Part shown: positions 28,924 through 39,890 of the stretch, in pieces | Layout of the letters: each line of letters begins with the position of its first letter | Position numbering within the stretch: the stretch's first letter is position 1 | Source: Alteromonadaceae bacterium BrNp21-10 | Lineage (GTDB): Bacteria; Pseudomonadota; Gammaproteobacteria; Enterobacterales; Alteromonadaceae | Direction of reading: 5' to 3' | Length of the DNA stretch: 64,000 bases | Assembly: GCA_030418115.1 (NCBI GenBank) | Contig: JAUHQD010000005.1 | Location: 186,001 to 250,000 of the forward strand | Made by a program: the position numbers and the translations under genes | Notes under the pieces: model-generated | Told to the model about the DNA's origin: nothing | Database searches by the model: none | Seen by the model: only the letters and a program-made list of their open reading frames with translations

Positions 28924-29199
28924 GAGCTGGGGGCGTAAATTTTGATAGTTGTCCATATGCTTTATCTGGTCTCCATTCCTTCGGCCTGTTGGCGGATGCG
29001 CCCGAACCCCTTTCGGCTTTTAGCTTTACTTTAAGCTTAGTGACTGTGTCTGCGAGCAAGCTGGCTTTCTCCAGCACAATAACTGCTTAAAGCAATATCA
29101 TAAATAACTAAAGCCCGCTAGATTTTATCTTCATGCTAAAAGTTCTGTAATAATGTACAGTTATAATGCTGCTACTGTTGAATGGCTCGTGCATTCAAC
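28868..29199 (-). repeat. Duplicated 332-bp cassette, first in the array
   Basis: Occupies the attI-proximal position. Two minus-strand frames are open: GTG 29077 to TGA 28880 (65 codons, no ribosome site) and ATG 28956 to TAG 28867 (29 codons, ending in the attC). Neither resembles a known protein, so it may be a gene-less or regulatory cassette. Confidence 0.9.
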
Positions 29200-29492
29200 A
29201 GTGTATTAGCCTGCGTTTCGTTTAATTACATGAACAGGCGTTCTTCCATGTCTTTACTTTAACCCTAATTCTGTCTTTGTATCAATAAGTTAAATTCTGT
29301 TTTTGTGGCGCTTTTGGCTAATTTGTAATGGGGAATTCGTGCATGTTTCTATATAAGACAGGTTAATTCGTGCACAAGAAAACAACAATCGTTTATAAAC
29401 AAAGTGTTAGGTAATTTGGTGCATGTTTAAATCGAGATTTATTGCACGTTTAAATTCAAACAGATTGGCATAATTTTATTTTTCAATTATAC
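29193..29492 (-). other. attI site and intI-proximal region
   Basis: On the minus strand, GTTGAAT at 29193-29199 is the junction between attI and the first cassette. The adjoining 290 bases have no gene. They contain repeated AATTCGTGCA-like words (29334-29343, 29365-29374, 29413-29423 variant, TTGCA at 29442) that could be integrase-binding repeats. The GTTRRRY word GTTAGGT at 29406-29412 is on the + strand. Confidence 0.65.
29350..29377 (-). promoter_or_regulatory. Candidate cassette promoter Pc
   Basis: On the minus strand TTGTGC (29372-29377), 16 bases, TATATA (29350-29355), about 150 bases before the first cassette. Integrons express cassettes from such a promoter; this is the best match I see, not proven. 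Confidence 0.35.
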
Positions 29493-29508
29493 CTGTATAT
29501 ATAAACAG
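29465..29508 (+). promoter_or_regulatory. intI promoter with LexA box
   Basis: TTGGCA (29465-29470), 17 bases, TATACC (29488-29493). Overlapping the -10, CTGTATATATAAACAG (29493-29508) fits the SOS consensus CTGT-N8-ACAG exactly. Repression by LexA, and induction of the integrase by DNA damage, is the established behaviour of such sites. Confidence 0.88.
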
Positions 29509-29527
29509 TTATACTTAAAGGAAAATA

Positions 29528-30559
29528 ATGGCCAAGTCTGCTTTTATCCAAACCGTGCGTGAAACGTTACGCTCACGGCAATATAGTTATCGCACAGAAA
29601 AATCCTATATCCATTGGATAAAGCGATTTATTCGATTTAGTGATTATCGCCACCCAAAAGATATGGGCAATCAAGAAGTTGAACATTTTCTAACTCATTT
29701 AGCAGTGAGCCGTAAAGTCAGTGCTGCTACTCAAAATCTAGCATTATGCGCCATTGTATTTATGTACAGGCATGTTATTGATCGTGAATTAAACGGGTTG
29801 GCATACGGCTTTACAAAAACCCCAAAAAACCTGCCTACCGTTTTAAATACCGAAGAAATTCACCGTATCTTTGCGACAATGTACGGTTCAACAAAGCTAA
29901 TTACAGGCATTCTTTTTGGCTGTGGACTAAGGATTCAAGAAGCACTTACCCTTAGAATAAAAGATATTGATCTTCAGGCACGTTCAATATTTGTTTTCCG
30001 GGGAAAAGGCCGAAAAGATCGCTACTCATTGCTTCCGAGCAGTTTGCAAGAACCTTTGATGAGGCAAATAGAGCGAGTACGTAAGATTCATGAAAGTGAC
30101 TTAGACAATGGATGTGGGTATTCATCGGTTCCAGGGGCGCTTTTCAAAAAGTATCATCAATCCCTTAAAGATTTTGGCTGGCAGTATATATTTCCTTCGA
30201 CGGTACGCTGCCAGCATCCAATTGATGGTTATGAATGCCGTCATCACTTGCACCCATCTACCTATTCACGTCAACTTCGTAAAGCAGTAAAAGCCGCCAG
30301 TATAGTGAAGCGCGTTACTGCGCACACGTTTCGACATTCTTTTGCTACACAGCTACTACAACAAGGAACCGATATTCGTACAGTACAAGAATTGCTAGGA
30401 CACACCGATTTACGAACTACCGAAATATATACTCATGTGCTTGGAAATAAACGAGCTGGCACAACGAGTCCATTAGACGCTTTATATGTAAAGGAGCTTA
30501 AAGAGCTGCGAACTACCTACTCATTAGGCTATGGCACGTCCTTATATAAGCCCACATAA
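29528..30559 (+). CDS. intI: Integron integrase IntI
   Basis: 343 residues from ATG 29528 (AAGGA upstream). N-terminal SAM-like core-binding domain (RTEKSYIHWIKRFIRFSDYRHPKDMG). The catalytic domain has Arg in GCGLRIQEALTLRIKDID, His/Arg in VTAHTFRHSFATQLLQQGTDIRTVQELLGHTDLRTTEIYTHV, and the Tyr nucleophile in that last segment. The extra IntI-specific insert is present (FGWQYIFPSTVRCQHPIDGYECRHHLHPSTYSRQLRKAV), which separates IntI from phage XerC-like enzymes. Intact, SOS-controlled and divergent from the array, so it is likely functional. Confidence 0.96.
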   Translation: MAKSAFIQTVRETLRSRQYSYRTEKSYIHWIKRFIRFSDYRHPKDMGNQEVEHFLTHLAVSRKVSAATQNLALCAIVFMYRHVIDRELNGLAYGFTKTPKNLPTVLNTEEIHRIFATMYGSTKLITGILFGCGLRIQEALTLRIKDIDLQARSIFVFRGKGRKDRYSLLPSSLQEPLMRQIERVRKIHESDLDNGCGYSSVPGALFKKYHQSLKDFGWQYIFPSTVRCQHPIDGYECRHHLHPSTYSRQLRKAVKAASIVKRVTAHTFRHSFATQLLQQGTDIRTVQELLGHTDLRTTEIYTHVLGNKRAGTTSPLDALYVKELKELRTTYSLGYGTSLYKPT

Positions 30560-30563
30560 AAGC

Positions 30564-30587
30564 AAACCCGCCGAAGCGAGTTTTTTA
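30564..30587 (+). terminator. Terminator after intI
   Basis: AAACCCGC / GCGAGTTT stem with a CGAA loop, followed by TTTTT, directly behind the integrase stop. Confidence 0.7.
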
Positions 30588-30693
30588 TTTATCTTTTAAA
30601 GCTAAACAAACAGCTGCTATTTTCCAACTAAGATCATTCTCAATACGGTATTTTGCATAACATTAAATCCAGCACAGCAAATTAATTGGGTTT

Positions 30694-32016
30694 TCATTGA
30701 GTTTTATAATCAACAAGTCGTTTAGCTCTGTCTTTCATGCCTTTAAATATTGCGTTTTTTATTTTCACTGGGAAATCTTTTTTTAGCTGACCTTCAACTC
30801 GCGTCATTACCGGATCTAGATCGTTAATTACCTGAGTCATTATATTCACCATCATTTCAGTATCGAAGCCGACGTCTTTGGCAGTATCTAAGAAGTGCCT
30901 TGGGAAGATATTATTTATCAGATATTTCTTTCCTTTTGACGCCTTTAGCCCCATCGCTAGTTTCGCGTCTCGAATATTCAACCCTGTTCCACCCATGGCA
31001 GGATAGAGCGATAATATGTCGTAAAATGGTGTGAGACGATATGATCCACCAGCGTGAATAAGAAGAGAGAAGTTCTTTGCATGCCCGTCTGTTGCAGCCA
31101 ATAACCAAAATAGTAGCTGCGACTTCATGAAATCAAATCGATCCTTTTGCGAATTCGTAGAGCCAATTAAATAATCCATAATTCTTTTAATGCTCGGACC
31201 ACCGTGGCTTTCATATTTTTTTGCCGATGGAACATTTAAAGTTTGGCAAAAGTCTTCTTGCGGCAATCGCATGATCCACGTGCCATCTGAAGATCGTTTT
31301 CGATCGAAGCGCTCAACAGCAAGTGCCTTTATATCTCCAGCTTTGATAATTGAACATTGTGGAACATCTAAGCCAAATTCTCTCACTATCAGCATACACA
31401 AATATTCATTCTCAACACTGTCGGTCATATCAATAGTATGTGAATGGCTCTTTATTTCACCGATGGGTAGTTTCATAATATGTGTAGTGGGCGTGTTTTT
31501 TAAAGGTAAATGCCATTGGCCTTGAAGATTCAATAACGCTGTTTTCTCTTGAGCTCCTGCTAGTGAAATCCTGAAGTCTTCTTCTTCTTTTAACATACCT
31601 AATGGGATATTAGACTCATAGCCTTTTAGAATTTTTTCTAAGTTCTCGTCTGACAGTGCTTTACTTTCTATTTTCTTTACATCGGGAGCGGGCTGTTTGT
31701 GCGCTATTAACTGCAAAGCGCCAACGCTGTCTTGGCCTATTTTAGCTAGTAAATCAAATGCTTGTGTAGATTTCGCATCATGACGAGCAACAATTTTATT
31801 TCTTATTTCAATATTATCGGGCAATAAATTATCAAAGAAATTATAAACCTCATCCCCCATATATGTTTTGCGTTGCAGTGGCATGGAAAGTGAAATAGGG
31901 CGACTATCGGGGGTTTCTAGCCACTGGAGTTCATATTTAAACAGATGGGACCCGTTCGCCGACTTAGTGAACTCTCCTATTAAATAGCCATTCATATAAA
32001 CATCTAGAATAGCCAT
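30694..32016 (-). CDS. hipA: HipA-like serine/threonine kinase toxin
   Basis: About 440 residues; start at ATG 32016, which overlaps the hipB stop as TGATG. N-terminal couple_hipA part (VYMNGYLIGEFTKSANGSHLFKYELQWLE). Kinase part with the ATP-loop region LAGAQEKTALL (the Ser/Ala region of HipA), substrate region VERFDRKR, catalytic ATDGHAKNFSLL and metal-binding FYDILS. HipA kinases phosphorylate glutamyl-tRNA synthetase or other targets and induce dormancy. Paired with hipB on the same transcript. Confidence 0.9.
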   Translation of the reverse strand: MAILDVYMNGYLIGEFTKSANGSHLFKYELQWLETPDSRPISLSMPLQRKTYMGDEVYNFFDNLLPDNIEIRNKIVARHDAKSTQAFDLLAKIGQDSVGALQLIAHKQPAPDVKKIESKALSDENLEKILKGYESNIPLGMLKEEEDFRISLAGAQEKTALLNLQGQWHLPLKNTPTTHIMKLPIGEIKSHSHTIDMTDSVENEYLCMLIVREFGLDVPQCSIIKAGDIKALAVERFDRKRSSDGTWIMRLPQEDFCQTLNVPSAKKYESHGGPSIKRIMDYLIGSTNSQKDRFDFMKSQLLFWLLAATDGHAKNFSLLIHAGGSYRLTPFYDILSLYPAMGGTGLNIRDAKLAMGLKASKGKKYLINNIFPRHFLDTAKDVGFDTEMMVNIMTQVINDLDPVMTRVEGQLKKDFPVKIKNAIFKGMKDRAKRLVDYKTQ

Positions 32017-32306
32017 CACCATTCTTCCTTCCATTTACTATCACTTGTATTAACGCTTGCTGCAGAGCTGCTTCCTTGTTGTTCTGATAGTTTTGAATTT
32101 CTTACTTTAACTTCTAGCTCTAGATTTAAAGCCGATAAAATCTTAAACAAGGTGTTCAATTTAGTAGAATCAGGATTTAGCTCAAAACTTGAAATGGTAT
32201 CCTGACGAATACCCACCTTTTTTGCTGCGTCTGTCTGAGATTGCTTTTGATTTAGACGAATATCTTTTATATATGCACTAAGCTGCCTTGAATTTGTCAC
32301 CTTCAT
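32016..32306 (-). CDS. hipB: HipB-like antitoxin, HTH_3
   Basis: 96 residues. A Cro/cI helix-turn-helix (LSAYIKDIRLNQKQSQTDAAKKVGIRQDTISSFELNPDSTKLNTLFKILSALNLELEV) is followed by a Ser-rich tail. It neutralises HipA and represses its own operon. Upstream palindromes (32345-32448) are the probable operators. Confidence 0.9.
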   Translation of the reverse strand: MKVTNSRQLSAYIKDIRLNQKQSQTDAAKKVGIRQDTISSFELNPDSTKLNTLFKILSALNLELEVKVRNSKLSEQQGSSSAASVNTSDSKWKEEW

Positions 32307-32344
32307 AGTTATTTACCTTTTGCATTTTTACACAACTAATTTAG

Positions 32345-32448
32345 TTTACACGCCCCAACAGGTAAGGCAACATTTACCTGTCATAACAGTTAAAACTAGT
32401 TTTACACGCTACAGGCGTTGAGCGGATAAATACACGCCACAGCGTGTA
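32345..32448. promoter_or_regulatory. Operator cluster of hipBA
   Basis: Half-sites TTTACACGC at 32345-32353 and 32401-32409, and a perfect inverted repeat TACACGC-N4-GCGTGTA at 32431-32448. A different inverted repeat CAGGTAA-N8-TTACCTG spans 32359-32380 and has the N8 geometry of the E. coli hip operators. The rest of the 32307-32654 gap is AT-rich without a gene. Confidence 0.6.
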
Positions 32449-32654
32449 AAATGGGAATTAGGGTTTATTAATATGGCTTTTAAAGTGAGCTATGGAGGCT
32501 GAAATATACTACATCATACCGCCCATTGTTGCGTATACCATTGATAATAAATGAAAAATATAAAGATTTGGAAACGGTACCCCGCTTTATACCTCTTCAA
32601 TAATGCAACCTGATGATAATGCAAATCTGGCAATAAAGTACCTATCACATTAGA

Positions 32655-33896
32655 CTATCTACCCCATAACGATGATAACGGTGCTGCCCAAATGTTTTCA
32701 CCGAGTGGCATAGTTTCGGTACCGTCATATAACAACAGGCCTGCTTTAAAACGATTACCAGCGAGCCCTGCCAACTTTTTTAATCCTTTTAAGTCTTTCT
32801 CGGTAACAGTAGCAGACGCTTTGACTTCAACCCCAACAATATCTCCTATCGTATTTTCAATTACAAAATCTACTTCAACTTTGTCAGCATCTCGGTAATA
32901 CATAATGCGATAATTACCGTCAGAATTTGTAGTATGTTTGAGAAGTTCGCCATAAACGAATGTTTCAAGTACATTGCCGAATCGAGTTTTATCTAGTTGA
33001 ATTTCATCTGTTGTTAAACCAAGCAGTGTGCTCAATAAACCTGAATCAATAAATTGTAGCTTTGGGGTTTTGACGACACGATTGAGCCGATTACGAGACC
33101 AAACGTCTATTCGTTTTAGTAAATACATTTGCTCAAAAATGCCGATATATCTGGATGTTGTCTTGCCATCAAGGCCGACTTGACCGCCAAGTTTACTATA
33201 ATTACACATTTGGTCCACAGTCTGGCACAGCGCACTTAGAAAACGAGGTAATTGATCAAGCTTATCAATATTTGCAATATCTCTAACATCCCGCTGAATA
33301 ATAGCGTCAATGTACTGTTGTGACCATTTGGCCCGTCTGCGACTTGTTTCTCGTGCCACCGATTCTGGATAACCACCTTTTAGAACACGATCAATAAGCT
33401 CAGCACCAACTGATAGCTGCGCAGCCTCGAGAATGTGCCCTTTAAACGCGTTATCGATCCAATTAGCAGTTTGTAGCTCTATTTCGCTTTGAGACAGAGG
33501 TAATAAAGATAAAGTTTCCATTCGTCCGGCCAACGAATCAGCAACCTTTGGCATTGCCATTATGTTTGCAGAGCCTGTAAGCAAGAATCGTCCTGGACGC
33601 CTATCTTCATCTACACTCTTTTTAATCGCTAATAGCAATTCTGGAGCGCGTTGAATTTCATCAATAACAGCTCTATCTAAGTCTCTTATCATGCCTACCG
33701 GATCGTTTTTAGCGGAAAGAAGTGTTAACTGATCATCTAATGTCATGTACTTCATTCCCTGCTCAACCGCTATTTGCTTAACTAGGGTTGTTTTACCAGC
33801 CTGACGCGGTCCTGCTAGTAAAGTAACGGGTGTATCTTGCTGTGCTTCGAGTAAACGAGGCTTGATGAGTCGAGAATACATATCTAGTCTATCCAC
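32655..33896 (-). CDS. AAA_14/DUF4143 ATPase
   Basis: 413 residues (GTG 33896; ATG 33881 is an alternative). P-loop LLAGPRQAGKTTLVKQ, Walker B RAVIDEIQRAPELL and sensor FLLTGSANI form an AAA_14 domain. The C-terminal DUF4143 (nuclease-like) part has VEVDFVIEN and IVGVEVKASATVTEKDLKGL, which match the D...E.K residues of PD-(D/E)XK enzymes. Role unknown; common in accessory regions next to toxin-antitoxin genes. Confidence 0.88.
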   Translation of the reverse strand: MDRLDMYSRLIKPRLLEAQQDTPVTLLAGPRQAGKTTLVKQIAVEQGMKYMTLDDQLTLLSAKNDPVGMIRDLDRAVIDEIQRAPELLLAIKKSVDEDRRPGRFLLTGSANIMAMPKVADSLAGRMETLSLLPLSQSEIELQTANWIDNAFKGHILEAAQLSVGAELIDRVLKGGYPESVARETSRRRAKWSQQYIDAIIQRDVRDIANIDKLDQLPRFLSALCQTVDQMCNYSKLGGQVGLDGKTTSRYIGIFEQMYLLKRIDVWSRNRLNRVVKTPKLQFIDSGLLSTLLGLTTDEIQLDKTRFGNVLETFVYGELLKHTTNSDGNYRIMYYRDADKVEVDFVIENTIGDIVGVEVKASATVTEKDLKGLKKLAGLAGNRFKAGLLLYDGTETMPLGENIWAAPLSSLWGR

Positions 33897-34067
33897 AATA
33901 ACATTTCGCGCTAATTTGGGATCAGACTAACGTAAATTACGGAATCTAACTACTTATATTTCGGAATGTAGATTATTGAGTTCAGGCGAGACTAAGCTAG
34001 TTAACCGCAGTGATGAATCTTAAAAAACAAAGAGAAAATAAGATTTTGACTTACTTTAATCCATTAA

Positions 34068-34100
34068 AAAAGCCCGCAGATTAAAAAACTGCGGGCTTTA
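34068..34100. terminator. Bidirectional terminator after groEL
   Basis: AAAAGCCCGCAG...CTGCGGGCTTT perfect stem with A and T runs on both sides. Confidence 0.9.
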
Positions 34101-34147
34101 AAAGTGTCACATTGCAAGCTTATGCAATGCTATGCACGGCTATGCAT

Positions 34148-35818
<1,671 letters not shown>

Positions 35819-35844
35819 TTAAGTTCTGAAAATACGGTAGCGAG

Positions 35845-36135
35845 TTACGCTACTACTGCCAAGATGTCGCCTTCACTAAGGATAAGCACTTCTTCACCGT
35901 CTAATTTTTCGGTTTTAACGCCGTAGCCGTCGTTAAAAATAACGATATCGCCCACTTTTACGTCAAGCGGCTTAACATCACCGTTATCTAATACGCGACC
36001 GTTACCTACAGCCAGTACTTCTCCGCGAGTCGACTTTTCTGCCGCAGAACCAGTTAATACGATGCCACCAGCAGATTTAGTTTCTTGCTCTTGGCGTTTG
36101 ATGATTACGCGGTCGTGTAAAGGACGAATTGCCAT
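35845..36135 (-). CDS. groS: Co-chaperonin GroES
   Basis: 96 residues from ATG 36135 (AGGAGA upstream; a longer frame to 36159 enters the leader). [46 protein letters not shown] contains the mobile loop, and the C-terminus [15 protein letters not shown] is standard. Confidence 0.98.
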   Translation of the reverse strand: MAIRPLHDRVIIKRQEQETKSAGGIVLTGSAAEKSTRGEVLAVGNGRVLDNGDVKPLDVKVGDIVIFNDGYGVKTEKLDGEEVLILSEGDILAVVA

Positions 36136-36248
36136 TTTCAAATCTCCTGAAAATTCCAATGAAAATTAAATTTAAATACCCTAAATAGGGTGAGGTTTTG
36201 ACGTGTCGGCACTAATGCCAGCGCGTCGAATTTCTTGCCTGCAAGACC

Positions 36249-36276
36249 AAATGGGGCTAATCCACATGAACTCAAG
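36249..36276 (-). promoter_or_regulatory. Sigma32 heat-shock promoter of groESL
   Basis: On the minus strand CTTGAGT, 14 bases, CCCATTT: a near-consensus RpoH promoter about 115 bases before groES. Confidence 0.85.
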
Positions 36277-36350
36277 GGCTAATAGATAAAAAAGTGAAAA
36301 TAATGTGATTATTTTGGGTGGTTATGGCCAAGAAAATATCGGCCACCGGT

Positions 36351-36626
36351 TTAACCGCGATATAAGGTCTTAATCAGGTGATAACCAAACTGGGTTTTTA
36401 TGGGACCATGCACCACTAATGTGGGCTTTTTGAATACCACATTGTCAAAGGCTTTAACCATCTGACCGGGCTGAAACTCGCCTAAATCACCGCCCTTTTT
36501 ACCCGAAGGGCACAGGGAATGTTTTTTAGCGAGCTGTTGAAAATTATCGCCCTTATCTAGCAAGACCTTGATCTTCTCGGCTTGTTCTTTGGTTTTTACC
36601 AATATATGGCAGGCACTGGCTTTCAT
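36351..36626 (-). CDS. ppiC: Parvulin-type peptidyl-prolyl isomerase (PpiC)
   Basis: 91 residues, single rotamase domain without signal or SurA parts: [69 protein letters not shown]. The length and motifs equal cytoplasmic PpiC/parvulin. Confidence 0.94.
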   Translation of the reverse strand: MKASACHILVKTKEQAEKIKVLLDKGDNFQQLAKKHSLCPSGKKGGDLGEFQPGQMVKAFDNVVFKKPTLVVHGPIKTQFGYHLIKTLYRG

Positions 36627-36688
36627 ATGACTTCTCTATATTAAATGTTAAGTGATATTTGTACTATATTACATTAATCACAATCCCA

Positions 36689-37708
36689 ATGAGCAAGGTA
36701 ATGGACGACCTCAAATCAAAACTGCAACATGCCGTTGAAAAAGGCATGTTATCCAATGAACAACTGCAGCCATTAATGGCTTTTCTCGAATTAAATGACG
36801 AATCAACACACATCAAAGGCAAGTTCGACGTAACCCATACCGTATGGTTCTTGGGTGCGTTCTTAATGTTGTTTGCTTGTATCATTATGGCGGTATGGGT
36901 CAATGATGAATTTGATAATGAAGGCTTATTCGTCTTAGGTTGTATCTATGTATTGGGGTTTTACATCGCGGCCAGACACACATTTAGTAAACACATGCTT
37001 TTTCTCAGTGCATTATTAATAACCATTCTCGTCGTTATTACACCATTTTGGCTAACCCTAGGCGCGGATTTGCTGATGACGTTAAGTGATAAGACTTTGC
37101 AATCTATCTTCGCTGTCGTGCTTATTATCACGGCCTGCGTAGCAATATTCGAATATCGATTTCCGCTACTCATTGTCGCTATCTACGCTGGCATTATCGG
37201 GTTAATAAGCCTGTGGTTTGATGTGGATATTCTATCCCAAAGCTTTTGGTTAATAACGGGGTGGTTAACCATCGCCATTGCTTGGTACGCTAATTTGAAT
37301 ACCCAAATGAACATGACATTTTGGCTAAATAAAATTGCCGCTATCGCCATTGGTTATGGGATTAGTACGTTCATCAATATTGATACCGGTAATATTGAAA
37401 TCATGTTTCTATGGATTTGTGTGGCGCTATTAGTTATTTCAATTTACCTACGATATCCATCATTTGTTATGACCGCCGCTATTGGCGTTGTTACCTATTT
37501 AAACCACCTTGTATGGGACATTTACAGTGACTATCTCTGGGCAGCTGCACTTATCATCGCAATACAAGCTGGCGCATTAATTCTGGGGGGAATGAAGGTA
37601 TTTAAAAACAAACAAAAAATTGATCATTTCATTAATCAACACTGCCCCACTTTGTTAGTTAAAGTACGCCCCAAACCTTTACCCGCTCCTCTTTCATTTG
37701 GTGTTTAG
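36689..37708 (+). CDS. DUF2157-like multi-pass membrane protein
   Basis: About 339 residues from ATG 36689 (36701 possible; the longer frame from 36659 is less likely). A soluble N-terminal part (DDLKSKLQHAVEKGMLSNEQLQPLMAFLE) precedes about ten membrane helices. The arrangement resembles DUF2157 proteins, of unknown function. It is divergent from ppiC. Confidence 0.55.
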   Translation: MSKVMDDLKSKLQHAVEKGMLSNEQLQPLMAFLELNDESTHIKGKFDVTHTVWFLGAFLMLFACIIMAVWVNDEFDNEGLFVLGCIYVLGFYIAARHTFSKHMLFLSALLITILVVITPFWLTLGADLLMTLSDKTLQSIFAVVLIITACVAIFEYRFPLLIVAIYAGIIGLISLWFDVDILSQSFWLITGWLTIAIAWYANLNTQMNMTFWLNKIAAIAIGYGISTFINIDTGNIEIMFLWICVALLVISIYLRYPSFVMTAAIGVVTYLNHLVWDIYSDYLWAAALIIAIQAGALILGGMKVFKNKQKIDHFINQHCPTLLVKVRPKPLPAPLSFGV

Positions 37709-37717
37709 AGGCAATAG

Positions 37718-38218
37718 CTAGTGCTTGTTTAAATGATTTTTAGGGCCTTTTTCTACAAATTCACCTTCAATAACATCCCCTTCTTGGGATGACTGGGGCG
37801 GTGATTGGGTGGATTGGTATTGCGCATGAAAACCACTTTGTTGTCCATGCATGCCATTCACCATATTAACCTGCATTTTGCTTAGCAATACTTTGGCAAT
37901 TAGTGGTCGCGTGATGGGTAGCGTTAATATAAAACCAAAAGCATCAGTAATAAATCCCGGCGTTACCAATAACACACCCGCAATCACCAGCAGCAAGCCT
38001 TCGGCCATTTCCTGCCCTGGCATTTGTCCTGCACGCATTTTAGTTTGTGCTTGAAATAAGGTTGCCATGCCTTGCTGACGCACCAAATAAGCGCCCACCG
38101 CTGCGGTTAAAATGACAATCCCGACAGTATTCCAACCACCAATTTGCTCACCGACATTAATTAATAAAGCAATTTCAGCAATAGGAAGGAGCGCGAAAAG
38201 TATAAATAATTTGCCCAA
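37718..38218 (-). CDS. fxsA: FxsA family membrane protein
   Basis: Start taken at TTG 38218 because GGAGG lies eight bases before it. GKLFILFALLPIAEIALLINVGEQIGGWNTVGIVILTAAVGAYLVRQQG and AEGLLLVIAGVLLVTPGFITDAFGFILTLP are the FxsA signature. In E. coli FxsA affects phage exclusion when overproduced; its normal role is unclear. The C-terminus is hydrophilic and Gln-rich. Confidence 0.9.
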   Translation of the reverse strand: MGKLFILFALLPIAEIALLINVGEQIGGWNTVGIVILTAAVGAYLVRQQGMATLFQAQTKMRAGQMPGQEMAEGLLLVIAGVLLVTPGFITDAFGFILTLPITRPLIAKVLLSKMQVNMVNGMHGQQSGFHAQYQSTQSPPQSSQEGDVIEGEFVEKGPKNHLNKH

Positions 38219-38307
38219 TGGGAATACCTCCAAAAACGTTTAATCGATTATACCATGGGTAGGCTAGCAGTTATGGTGACAAGTTCCGCCGGTACAAGTA
38301 AATGACA

Positions 38308-39801
38308 TTACTTGTTACGTTTATTCTGCGATTCAAACAATCGCGCTAAGCGTTGAACTCCCTCATCAATTTGTTTTTCATTAATCCCCCCAAGACCAAA
38401 TATCAGCCCATTTATCGTCGGTGATTTTATCGAAAAATCTTGAATAGCAAATATCTTAATCCTTTGTTCCAAAGCTGCTTGGGCAATTTTTTGAGCATTG
38501 GCATCACCATGGATAATTGCCGCCATATGTGCACCGGTAGAGATTGGAATGGCCGTTAACTGCTTTGGCAAATAATCATTAAGCGATTGGTTAAGTTGAT
38601 CCAACCGCTGTCGATAACACTTGCGTAATTTTTGCAGGTGCCGCTTTAAATGCCCCTGTTGTATGAATAACGCTAAGGTATCCTGCAGCAACACAGGGCA
38701 ATGCCAATCGCAATACATTTTAGCCGCCAAGACGGCCTCTTTCGCCCAAGGTGGCACTACCACAAAACCTAAACGTAAATCCGGCAATAAACATTTAGAA
38801 AAAGTCCCCACATAAAAAACCGTTGCACCTGTATCTAAGGTTTGTAAGGCATCTAATGGGCTACCTTGTAGACGAATTTCACCATCGTAATCGTCTTCAA
38901 TAATGCTGGCATTATATTGCTGCGCAAAAGCCAGTAATTGTAACCGCCTATCTGCAGACAACTTTACCCCTGTGGGAAACTGATGGGACGGCGTAACATA
39001 AATAACTCGACAACTATTGGGAATAGATTCAACCAGAATACCCTGCTCATCCACTTCAATATCAATAATCTGGGCACCGGCAGCAGCGAACAACTGGCGG
39101 GCCATCGGATAGCCTGGCGACTCCATAGCCACCTGAGTTTGGCCTGGAGTAATTAAAATTCGCGCCAATATATCTAGCGCTTGCTGCGCGCCAGCTGTAA
39201 CTACGATGCTTTCGGCATCACAGGCCACAGCACGAGATAATGAAATATGCTGAGCAATCGCCTGCCGCAAAGTTAACTGTCCTTGCGCTATACCGCCGGT
39301 AACTTTGTGTTGTGCATGTTGCCTTGAAACTTTAGTGAGTAACTTGCGCCAAATATCAAAAGGTAAAAAACTCACCTCTGGTTTGCCCACACTAAAATCA
39401 AATTCTATTTTACTTTGAGGCTGACTAAATTCCGGAAGTTTAGTCCCACGCCAGAACGCCGTGAGTTTTTGTTGATGTAACGCTTCGGTTATTTCTGTTG
39501 GCTGCAATACTTGCTGCTGTAACACCTGTTTGAAGGCTTGTTGATGAATATCAGCAACAAAGGTACCGGATCCACTTTTTGCATAAAGGTAACCTTCACT
39601 CACCAACGTGGCGTAAACGGCAATCACCGTATTACGCGACACCTGTAAATGATCAGCAAGCTTTCGAGTGGCCGGCATGCATATGTCAGCTTTTAGTCGA
39701 CCATCTACAATAGCGGATTTTAACTGTTGGATGATACTTTGCTGCAGACGATGGTGTTTGGCCGCGGGTAACGCTATGTTAAGCTCAAAAATTGGATCCA
39801 T
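38308..39801 (-). CDS. MocR/PdxR-type GntR regulator with aminotransferase domain
   Basis: 497 residues. N-terminal GntR winged helix (LQQSIIQQLKSAIVDGRLKADICMPATRKLADHLQVSRNTVIAVYATLVSEGYLYAKSGSGTFV) is joined to a fold-type I aminotransferase-like domain with PLP Lys in VGTFSKCLLPDLRLGF and IIEDDYDGEIR. Such proteins sense pyridoxal phosphate or amino compounds. It is divergent from the TlpA-like gene, with about 90 bases between, which it may regulate. Confidence 0.93.
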   Translation of the reverse strand: MDPIFELNIALPAAKHHRLQQSIIQQLKSAIVDGRLKADICMPATRKLADHLQVSRNTVIAVYATLVSEGYLYAKSGSGTFVADIHQQAFKQVLQQQVLQPTEITEALHQQKLTAFWRGTKLPEFSQPQSKIEFDFSVGKPEVSFLPFDIWRKLLTKVSRQHAQHKVTGGIAQGQLTLRQAIAQHISLSRAVACDAESIVVTAGAQQALDILARILITPGQTQVAMESPGYPMARQLFAAAGAQIIDIEVDEQGILVESIPNSCRVIYVTPSHQFPTGVKLSADRRLQLLAFAQQYNASIIEDDYDGEIRLQGSPLDALQTLDTGATVFYVGTFSKCLLPDLRLGFVVVPPWAKEAVLAAKMYCDWHCPVLLQDTLALFIQQGHLKRHLQKLRKCYRQRLDQLNQSLNDYLPKQLTAIPISTGAHMAAIIHGDANAQKIAQAALEQRIKIFAIQDFSIKSPTINGLIFGLGGINEKQIDEGVQRLARLFESQNKRNK

Positions 39802-39890
39802 AGAATTTAACTATTTTGGCTCTTTTATAGAACCAAATATTACCGCACACTATTGCTCTATCCTAATGCAATATTTAATGAGATAAACAA

